Source: Streptomyces corallincola
Lineage (GTDB): Bacteria; Actinomycetota; Actinomycetes; Streptomycetales; Streptomycetaceae
NCBI RefSeq assembly: GCF_019104725.1
Contig: NZ_JAHRXF010000001.1
Span: 248,001 to 312,000, forward strand
Direction: 5' to 3'
DNA: 64,000 nucleotides
The notes beneath the pieces were generated by a model. It ran no database searches. It worked only from the letters and a program-made list of their open reading frames with translations, and was not told the DNA's origin. Positions 57,776-64,000 of the stretch are shown in pieces; position 1 is the stretch's first letter; each line of letters starts with the position of its first letter. The position numbers and the translations under genes were made by a program.

Positions 57776-59590
57776 TTGCGCAGACCGCACATACGTACCG
57801 TGGCGGTTGCCGTCGCGGTGACGACGGCCGCCACGGGGCTGGCCGGCACCGCGTTCGCCGGGCCCGCCGCGGGGGCGGGCCAGCGAGCTTCCGCGTCCGT
57901 CTCCGCCACGGCCGCCGTGGTGGACGCGGCACGGACCGCCGCCTTCGCCCACGCCGCGCAGACCGGCGTGACCAAGGGCGAGGACCTGCACGCCGAGGAC
58001 GTCATGATCGACCCCGAGGGCGCGCGGCACGTCCGCTTCGCCCGCTCGCACGGCGGACTGCCGGTGCTCGGCGGCGACCTCGTGGTCCACCTCGACCACG
58101 CCCTCGCGTACACCGGGGTGACCCGCGCGGCCGGACGGGCCGTCAAGCCGGTCACCGCCACGGCGAAGCTGAGCGCCGCGCGCGCCGCCGCCACCGCCGC
58201 CGAGGCGGCCGGGGGCCGGGCGGGCACCGCCACCCTGGTCGTGGACGCCCGCGACGGCGCCTCCGCCCTCGCCTACCGGGTGACCGTCACCGGCGGCGAC
58301 AGCGCCGACGGCGGCAGCAGCACGGTGATCGTGGACGCCGTCACCGGCGAGGTGCGCAGCAACACGCCCGTCGCCGACGAGTTCGTCTCGCCCCGCCTGC
58401 GCGCCGCCATGCGCGAGCACGGCGAGACCGCGTCCCCGGCCGCCGGTGTCGCCACCGGCACCGGCGGCGCCTCCCCGGCGGCGCACGGCCTGATGTCCAC
58501 CGGCACCAACGCCGCCGCGCGCTACCCGGCGACGGCGCAGGGCACCGGCAAGACCCTCTTCGACGGCACCGTCTCCCTCACCACCACGGAGACCTCGCGC
58601 GGGCACTTCCAGCTCAAGGACCCGACGCGGTACGGCACCGAGGTGCGCGACGCCAAGGGGTCCGAGACCGAGCGGTTCGGCTCCGGCGCCCCGTTCACCG
58701 CGACCACCAACACCTGGGGCACCGGGGCGACCGGCAGCCGGGTCACGGCCGCCGCCGACGCGCAGTACGGCGTCACCAAGACCCTGGACTTCTACCTCAA
58801 GACCTTCGGCCGCAAGGGCATCGCGGGCAACAGCAAGCCCGCGCAGGCGATGGTCCACTGGGGCAGCGAGGTCGGCAACGCCTTCTGGGACCCCACCTGC
58901 GGCTGCATGCTGTACGGCGACGGCGACGGCGTGGATTTCAAGAAGCCGCTCGTCATGATCGACGTCACCGGGCACGAGCTGACCCACGGCGTGGTGGACG
59001 CCACCGCCAAGCTGGAGCCCACCTTCATGGACGAGTACGGCAACCAGTACGGCGAACCCGGCGCCCTGAACGAGTCGCTGGCGGACATCTTCGGCTCCAA
59101 CGTCGAGTTCTACGCCAACAACAAGCAGGACACCCCGGACTACCTGATCGGCGAGAAGCTCGGGCTGAAGCAGAAGTTCCTGCGGCGCCTCGACCACCCC
59201 TCGCTGGACAAGCTGGAACGCGCCATCGACTACTGGTCGCCCAGCATGTACGACGTCGAGGTGCACGCCGGTTCCGGTGTCTCCTCGCACGCCTACTACC
59301 TCCTCGCGGAGGGCAGCGGCAAGAAGACGATCAATGGCGTCGCCTACGACTCCCCGACCTACCGCGGCGTCACGGTCAAGGGCATCGGCCGCACCAAGGC
59401 GACCGCGATCTTCTACCGGGCGCTCACCCGCTACATGGTCTCCACCACCGACTTCCACGACGCCCGCGTGGCGACGCTGAAGGCGGCCAAGGACCTGTAC
59501 GGCGCGAGCGGCACCGAGTACAGGACGGTGGACCAGGCGTGGGCGGCGGTCAACGTGACCTCCGCCAACACCCCCTCCGTGCGCCGCTGA
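57776..59590 (+). CDS. Secreted M4 (thermolysin-family) metalloprotease
   Basis: 604-aa zinc endopeptidase precursor. TTG 57776 behind AAGGA yields the signal peptide RTVAVAVAVTTAATGLAGTA, an FTP/PepSY-type propeptide (residues about 45-200) and the catalytic domain. GHELTHGVVD supplies His400, Glu401 and His404; ALNESLADIFG supplies the third ligand, Glu433. Thermolysin has this Glu 20 residues after the second His; here the distance is 29 because of an insertion (EYGNQYGE region). WDPTCGCMLYGDGDGVDF also carries two extra cysteines. The terminal active-site His is in GSGVSSHAYYLLAEG. Divergent from the serine hydrolase. Confidence 0.92.
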   Translation: MRRPHIRTVAVAVAVTTAATGLAGTAFAGPAAGAGQRASASVSATAAVVDAARTAAFAHAAQTGVTKGEDLHAEDVMIDPEGARHVRFARSHGGLPVLGGDLVVHLDHALAYTGVTRAAGRAVKPVTATAKLSAARAAATAAEAAGGRAGTATLVVDARDGASALAYRVTVTGGDSADGGSSTVIVDAVTGEVRSNTPVADEFVSPRLRAAMREHGETASPAAGVATGTGGASPAAHGLMSTGTNAAARYPATAQGTGKTLFDGTVSLTTTETSRGHFQLKDPTRYGTEVRDAKGSETERFGSGAPFTATTNTWGTGATGSRVTAAADAQYGVTKTLDFYLKTFGRKGIAGNSKPAQAMVHWGSEVGNAFWDPTCGCMLYGDGDGVDFKKPLVMIDVTGHELTHGVVDATAKLEPTFMDEYGNQYGEPGALNESLADIFGSNVEFYANNKQDTPDYLIGEKLGLKQKFLRRLDHPSLDKLERAIDYWSPSMYDVEVHAGSGVSSHAYYLLAEGSGKKTINGVAYDSPTYRGVTVKGIGRTKATAIFYRALTRYMVSTTDFHDARVATLKAAKDLYGASGTEYRTVDQAWAAVNVTSANTPSVRR

Positions 59591-59619
59591 TCCCCTCCGG
59601 CCCCGCCGGACCGCCCGAC

Positions 59620-59649
59620 CGGATGCCCCGCCCCCGTGCGGGGCATCCG
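59620..59649 (+). terminator. Metalloprotease terminator
   Basis: CGGATGCCCCGC (59620-59631) and GCGGGGCATCCG (59638-59649), perfect 12-bp stem with a 6-nt loop, 29 bp past the stop. Confidence 0.85.
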
Positions 59650-59798
59650 CGTGCCCGGAGCCGGAGGACACGCCCGGAGCAGCAGAAACGTGCCCCGCAC
59701 ACGCATCGGCGGCGGACCGCCGGGTTCCACAACCGCCCCGGAAACAAGCGCTGTTCCTTTTATTGACAGCGGAAAATAATGGCCATAGGTTCCCGGCC

Positions 59799-60983
59799 AT
59801 GCGCTCGATCACCGGCGCCGAGATCTTCCCGGCGCAGACGCCGGCCGTCTCCCAGGTCTTCACCACGGTCCTGTCCCACGGGCCGCTGACCCGCCTGGAG
59901 GCAGGCCGCCGCGCCCAGTTGTCCCCGGCCGCGGTCACCAAGGCCGTACGCCCTCTGCTGGAGGCGGGCTATCTGCTGGAGGACGCGGACGAGGATTCCC
60001 GGCCCGCCGTCGGGCGGCCCGCCACCCTGGTCCGGGTCAACGGCGCCCGCGCCCTGTTCGCCGGGGTCAAGGTCACCGGCGACAAGCTGATCGGCGTCCT
60101 CACCGACCTGTGCTGCCGGGTCCGGCTCGCCCGCCGCGTCCCGCTGCCCGACCCCTCGCCCCGCGCCGTCCTCGCCGCGCTCGCCGCACTCGTCCGCGAA
60201 CTCATCGACGAGACGCGGGACCTGGGGCCCGCCGTCGGACTGGGCATCGCCGTCTCCGGTGACGTGGACCGTGCCGAGGGGATCGTGACGTACTCGCCGT
60301 TCCTCGGCTGGCGGGACCTGCCGCTGGCGGAACTCGCCTCCGCCGCGACCGGGTTGCCGGTCACCGTGGACAACGACGTGCGCGCGCTCACCGCCGCCGA
60401 GCAGTGGTTCGGCGCGGGCGCGGGCCTGGACTCCTTCGCCGTGGTCACCGTCGGCACCGGCATCGGCTGCGGACTCGTCGTGCACGGCCGGGTGGTGTCC
60501 GGCGCGCACGGCGTGGCGGGCGAGATCGGCCATGTCGTCGTGGACCCGGCCGGACCCGCCTGCCCGTGCGGCAGCCGGGGGTGTGTCGAGGCCGTCGCCG
60601 GGGAGGCCGCGATCCTCACCGCGATGCGCGCCGCCACCGGCCGCCCCGTCCCCGACAGCGCCGCCGCCGCGGACCTCGCCCGCCAGGGCGTCCCCGGCGC
60701 CCGCGAGGTCTACGAACGGGCGGGCACCGCCATCGGCCGGGGCATCGCCGCCGTCGCCAACCTGCTCGGACCCGAACGGGTCGTCATCTCCGGCGAGGGC
60801 CTCACCGCCCACGACCTCTTCGCCGGTCACGTCCGCCGCGCGTTCACCGAGGCGGCCTTCGGGTCCGCCGCCCGGTGCGACGTACGGTTCCGCCCGCTCC
60901 CCTTCGAGGAGTGGGCACGCGGTGCCTCGGCAGCCGCCATCCGGTCCTTCATCACCTCGGCTCCCGGCAGCGGAAAGGGCTGA
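59799..60983 (+). CDS. ROK family transcriptional regulator
   Basis: 394-aa regulator. Winged helix at about 10-70 (VFTTVLSHGPLTRLEAGRRA, LSPAAVTKAVRPLLEAGYL). ROK domain from about 75, with AVVTVGTGIGCGLVVHGRVV, GVAGEIGHVVVD and the zinc motif CPCGSRGCVE intact, unlike the ROK protein at 23 kb. It is 41 bp upstream of the alpha-galactosidase gene in the same direction, so it probably controls that gene and itself in response to galactosides. The ATG at 59799 is chosen; an in-frame TTG at 59763 is possible. The A/T-rich stretch around 59755-59785 may hold the promoter. Confidence 0.9.
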   Translation: MRSITGAEIFPAQTPAVSQVFTTVLSHGPLTRLEAGRRAQLSPAAVTKAVRPLLEAGYLLEDADEDSRPAVGRPATLVRVNGARALFAGVKVTGDKLIGVLTDLCCRVRLARRVPLPDPSPRAVLAALAALVRELIDETRDLGPAVGLGIAVSGDVDRAEGIVTYSPFLGWRDLPLAELASAATGLPVTVDNDVRALTAAEQWFGAGAGLDSFAVVTVGTGIGCGLVVHGRVVSGAHGVAGEIGHVVVDPAGPACPCGSRGCVEAVAGEAAILTAMRAATGRPVPDSAAAADLARQGVPGAREVYERAGTAIGRGIAAVANLLGPERVVISGEGLTAHDLFAGHVRRAFTEAAFGSAARCDVRFRPLPFEEWARGASAAAIRSFITSAPGSGKG

Positions 60984-61024
60984 GCCGCCCCGAACCCTCA
61001 TCCATCCTGGAGGTAAGCCCCACC

Positions 61025-62845
61025 ATGTGGTCACCCCCGAAGTCCCGCATGACCGCGCGCGGTCTGACGGCCGCCGTGGCACTGGCGCTGTGCGCCGGTC
61101 TCGCCACCTCGGCCCCGGCCGCCGCGGACAACACCCACGCCACCCTGGCCGCGGCGCACACCAAGCTCGCCGCCAAGCCCTACATGGGCTGGTCGAGCTG
61201 GAGCATGCAGTCGTCGAAGTACCCGGGTCTCAACCCGAACGGCGACTACAGCTGGCTCACCGAGGCCAACGTCCTCAAGCAGACCGACGCGCTGGCCGCC
61301 AAGCTGAAGAAGTACGGCTACAACTACGTCAACATCGACGCCGGTTGGTGGCGCGACTGGACGTGGAAGCCCGAGTTCGACAAGTACGCCCGCCAGACCA
61401 ACGACCCGGTGCGCTTCCCGCGCGGCATGAAGGCCGTCGCCGACCACATCCACGCCAAGGGTCTCAAGGCCGGCATCTACCTCCCGGTCGGTCTGGAGAA
61501 GGAGGCGTACAACGAGGGCAAGTCCCCGATCTGGCACGCCCCCGGCTGCACCACCGCCGACATCGTCTACAGCGACCTGCGCACCACCAACGGCTGGGAC
61601 AGCGCCTACAAGCTGAACTTCGCCAACCCCTGCACCCAGAAGTTCGTGGACTCCCAGGCGCAGTCCCTGGCCGACTGGGGCTACGACTTCCTGAAGTTCG
61701 ACGGCGTCGGCCCCGGATCGTTCAAGACCGGTGAGAACTATGACAACGTTGCCGACGTCGCCGCCTGGCAGAAGGCGATAGCCCGTACCGGACGCCCCAT
61801 CCACCTGGAGCTGTCCTGGTCGCTGGCGATCGACCACGTCGCCGACTGGAAGAAGTACAGCCAGGGGTGGCGCGTGGACACCGACGTCGAGTGCTACTGC
61901 GAGAGCCTGGTCTCCTGGGAGAACTCCCTCAACGACCGCTTCGACGACACCCCCGGCTGGACCCGGCACGCCGGACCCGGCGGCTGGAACGACCTCGACT
62001 CCCTCGACGTCGGCAGCGGCGCGATGGACGGCCTGACCAAGGCCGAGCGGCAGACCTACGCCACCCTGTGGTCCATCGCCAAGTCCCCGCTGTACACCGG
62101 TGACGACCTCACCAAGCTGGACGACTACGGCATCTCGCTGCTCACCAACCGCGAGGCCCTCGCCATCGACCAGGGCCCCAACCCGCCCGCCCGTCCGGTG
62201 ACCGCCGCCGACCCGCAGCAGGTGTGGGCCGCGAAGAACCACGACGGCACCTACACCGTCGCCCTGTTCAACCTCGGTGAGTCCCCGGCCTCCGTCACCG
62301 CCGACTACTCCGCCCTCGGCTTCACCGGCTCCGCCTCCGTGCGCGACGTCTGGGCCAAGCGCGGCATCGGCGTCCGCGCCGACCACATCACCGAGAAGCT
62401 CCCCGCCCACGGCTCCCGCCTCTTCACCGTCACCCCGCACGGCACCACCGTGCGCACCACCGGCTACGAGGCCGAGTCCGCCCGCAACACCCTCGGCGGC
62501 AACGCCTCGATCGCCGACTGCGCGGCCTGCTCCGGCGGCAAGAAGGTCGGCAACCTCTACACCGGTGGCACCCTCCGCTTCAACGACGTCAAGGTGGACC
62601 GCGCGGGCACCTATCTGCTCCGTGTCTCCTACGTCAGCGGCGACCCCCGCTCGGTGAACGTCTACGCCAACTCCGGTACCGCGACCGCCCACAAGTTCGC
62701 CTCTACCGGCGACTGGGGCACCGCCGAGACCGCGAGCATCCCCGTCACCCTGAAGGCCGGGACCAACACCGTCACCTTCGACAGCGGCAGCGGCTACGCC
62801 CCGGACATCGACCGGATCGACGTGCCCCGGAGCCCGCGCCGATGA
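61025..62845 (+). CDS. Secreted GH27 alpha-galactosidase with C-terminal CBM35-like domain
   Basis: 606-aa exported glycosidase. Signal peptide 1-35. The (beta/alpha)8 barrel contains KPYMGWSSWSMQSSKYPG, YNYVNIDAGWWRDW, FLKFDGVGPG with nucleophile Asp226, and WRVDTDVE with acid/base Asp287. A beta-sandwich domain follows, then a CBM35/CBM6-type module (about 480-606) beginning TGYEAESARNTLGGNASIAD. It would cleave terminal alpha-galactose or related sugars from plant polysaccharides. ATG 61025 follows GGAGG. Likely co-transcribed with the ROK gene. Confidence 0.93.
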   Translation: MWSPPKSRMTARGLTAAVALALCAGLATSAPAAADNTHATLAAAHTKLAAKPYMGWSSWSMQSSKYPGLNPNGDYSWLTEANVLKQTDALAAKLKKYGYNYVNIDAGWWRDWTWKPEFDKYARQTNDPVRFPRGMKAVADHIHAKGLKAGIYLPVGLEKEAYNEGKSPIWHAPGCTTADIVYSDLRTTNGWDSAYKLNFANPCTQKFVDSQAQSLADWGYDFLKFDGVGPGSFKTGENYDNVADVAAWQKAIARTGRPIHLELSWSLAIDHVADWKKYSQGWRVDTDVECYCESLVSWENSLNDRFDDTPGWTRHAGPGGWNDLDSLDVGSGAMDGLTKAERQTYATLWSIAKSPLYTGDDLTKLDDYGISLLTNREALAIDQGPNPPARPVTAADPQQVWAAKNHDGTYTVALFNLGESPASVTADYSALGFTGSASVRDVWAKRGIGVRADHITEKLPAHGSRLFTVTPHGTTVRTTGYEAESARNTLGGNASIADCAACSGGKKVGNLYTGGTLRFNDVKVDRAGTYLLRVSYVSGDPRSVNVYANSGTATAHKFASTGDWGTAETASIPVTLKAGTNTVTFDSGSGYAPDIDRIDVPRSPRR

Positions 62846-62981
62846 CCCACTCCGGCACGGGCACCCCGCCGAACGGACGCGGTCCGCTCCTCCGGCCAGC
62901 CGCGACGGCGACCCCTGCCGCACTGCCGACGTTCCCGGTCCGGGCCGCCTCCGCGCGGCCGGCCGGGGCGTCGGCGCCGGA

Positions 62982-63009
62982 CGCCCGCCACCAGCGGTGG
63001 TGGCGGGCG
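62982..63009 (+). terminator. Alpha-galactosidase terminator
   Basis: CGCCCGCCACCA (62982-62993), loop GCGG, TGGTGGCGGGCG (62998-63009): a perfect 12-bp stem 137 bp past the stop. A second stem, CCCGCCGAGG (63070-63079) / CCTCGGCGGG (63093-63102), follows. Both lie inside the 343-bp gap before the SGNH hydrolase gene. Confidence 0.75.
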
Positions 63010-63188
63010 CCCGCAGGCGAGGGCTCGCCCGAAAGACAGGCACCGCAGGTCCCCCGGCGGGCCGGGAGACCCGCCGAGGTGCGCGTACGCGGCCTCGGCG
63101 GGACGATGGCGACCGTGGCACACACAGGCACCCCGACCACGGTGCGTCTGAGGCCCCACGGCTCCGTCACACCGAAGGACTCCGCCCG

Positions 63189-64000
63189 GTGACCGGCCGG
63201 CTCGCGCGCATGTGCGCCGCCTCGGCCGCACTGCTCCTGGGCCTCGCCTGGCAGCAGACCCCGGCCCGCGCGGCGGGCCCGCCCGCCGCGTCCACCGGCT
63301 CGGGGGTCGTCACCTGGGCGGCGAGCGCCGACCGCCTCGGCGAGGGCGTGCCCGGCCGCGCCTACCGGCTCGTCGTGCGCACCAGCGTCGGCGGCGACCG
63401 GGTACGCCTGCGGATATCCAACGCCTTCGGGGACCGCCCCCTCACCCTGGACGCGGTACGCGCCGGGCTGCAGAGCGAGGGAGCGGCGCTTCGGCCCGGC
63501 AGCAACCGGCGGGTCACCTTCGACGGCGCCGCCGCCGTCACCGTCCCGGCCGGGGCCACCGCGTGGAGCGATCCGGTGCCGCTGCGCCTCCCGGCCCGGG
63601 CCTCCCTGGCCGTCAGCCTGCACAGCCCCGACGCGGCCGGACCGGCCACCGGTCACGGACTGGCGCTGCAGACCTCGTACACCGCCGAGCAGGACCGCAC
63701 AGCGGACGAGTCGGGGGCCGGCTGGACCGGTGTCACCGAGGCCTGGTGGTACCTCGACGCGGTCTCCGTACGGCCCGCGGGCCGGGCCGCCGGGGCGGTG
63801 GTGGCGCTCGGCGACTCCATCACCGACGGGTGGCAGAGCCCCACCGACGGCGACCAGCGCTGGCCCGACCACCTGGCGGACCGGCTCCACCGCGCGGACG
63901 GCACCGTCCAGGGCGTCGCCAACGCCGGTATCTCCGGCAACCGCGTGCTCAGCGACTCGGGCGGCGTCAGCGCCCTCGCACGGCTGGACCGGGACGTGCT
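63189..64000 (+). CDS. Secreted SGNH/GDSL hydrolase (partial, runs off window)
   Basis: At least 270 aa are visible before the window ends. The GTG at 63189 (GGA upstream) starts a signal peptide with ASAALLLGLAWQQTPARAA. An N-terminal beta-sandwich region (RAYRLVVRTSVGGDRVRLRI and onward) precedes block I of the SGNH fold, VVALGDSITDGW, with the nucleophile Ser, and NAGISGNRVL supplies the block II/III Gly-Asn region. This resembles secreted GDSL esterases acting on acylated polysaccharides or lipids. Placement after alpha-galactosidase suggests polysaccharide deacetylation, but the strong hairpins between them argue for separate transcripts. Confidence 0.88.
   Translation, partial: MTGRLARMCAASAALLLGLAWQQTPARAAGPPAASTGSGVVTWAASADRLGEGVPGRAYRLVVRTSVGGDRVRLRISNAFGDRPLTLDAVRAGLQSEGAALRPGSNRRVTFDGAAAVTVPAGATAWSDPVPLRLPARASLAVSLHSPDAAGPATGHGLALQTSYTAEQDRTADESGAGWTGVTEAWWYLDAVSVRPAGRAAGAVVALGDSITDGWQSPTDGDQRWPDHLADRLHRADGTVQGVANAGISGNRVLSDSGGVSALARLDRDV

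Overview
This is a very high-GC actinomycete segment and almost certainly a Streptomyces chromosome. It has strong G/C preference at third codon positions, frequent GTG and TTG starts behind GGAGG-type ribosome binding sites, a two-domain chaplin, an SsgA-like sporulation protein, a SigB/SigF-type sigma factor, DUF397 and a mycothiol-type DinB protein. About 55 genes are dense and on both strands. I see no tRNA or rRNA genes, no CRISPR, and no recognisable intact insertion sequence or prophage. It reads as ordinary chromosome with accessory metabolic and regulatory cassettes.

Layout. 0-13 kb: SDR, DUF397 protein, universal stress protein, a large secreted N-acetylmuramoyl-L-alanine amidase, an aminoglycoside-phosphotransferase-fold protein, an NsdA-like TPR regulator facing a PAS plus degenerate PP2C protein, a Gfo/Idh/MocA dehydrogenase and a baeRF-type protein. 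13-20 kb: asparagine synthetase, a secreted tripeptidyl-aminopeptidase-like hydrolase, a long chaplin with a sortase signal, and two GNAT proteins. 20-26 kb: a chitosan-oligosaccharide cassette (secreted GH2 exo-beta-D-glucosaminidase, ROK repressor, APC permease). The glucosaminidase and permease promoters share an AACTTTA-containing operator-like sequence placed between the -35 and -10 boxes. 26-34 kb: a light-response island (ECF sigma LitS, B12-binding MerR regulator LitR, FAD oxidoreductase, DNA photolyase, SDR-DUF2867 protein) without carotenoid biosynthesis genes. 34-42 kb: acyl-CoA dehydrogenase-like protein and aldo/keto reductase separated by an 8 x 15-bp tandem repeat, a BlaI/M56-protease pair, glyoxalase-like protein plus adenosine deaminase, DinB, LysR and a second aldo/keto reductase. 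42-54 kb: a small HATPase-type anti-sigma candidate converging on a SigB/SigF-type sigma factor, VOC proteins, RNase HI with an extra Cys/His tail, an FAD monooxygenase, an MFS/TetR efflux pair with a four-half-site operator, a third aldo/keto reductase, membrane proteins and an SsgA-like protein. 54-64 kb: threonine dehydratase-like enzyme, AIM24, secreted serine hydrolase, an M4 metalloprotease with an insertion, a ROK regulator beside a GH27 alpha-galactosidase with a CBM35-like tail, and a secreted SGNH esterase cut by the window end.

The most unusual signal is not a gene. At least five intergenic spaces (near 5.3, 6.7, 12.7, 22.95 and 31.4 kb) carry degenerate arrays of a TGTGG(G/T) core repeated every 15 bp in the same orientation, together with inverted copies that can form hairpins. 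I do not recognise this family. Other unexplained structure includes a 54-bp perfect palindrome at 43.5 kb and several clean operator-like palindromes of unknown cognate regulator.
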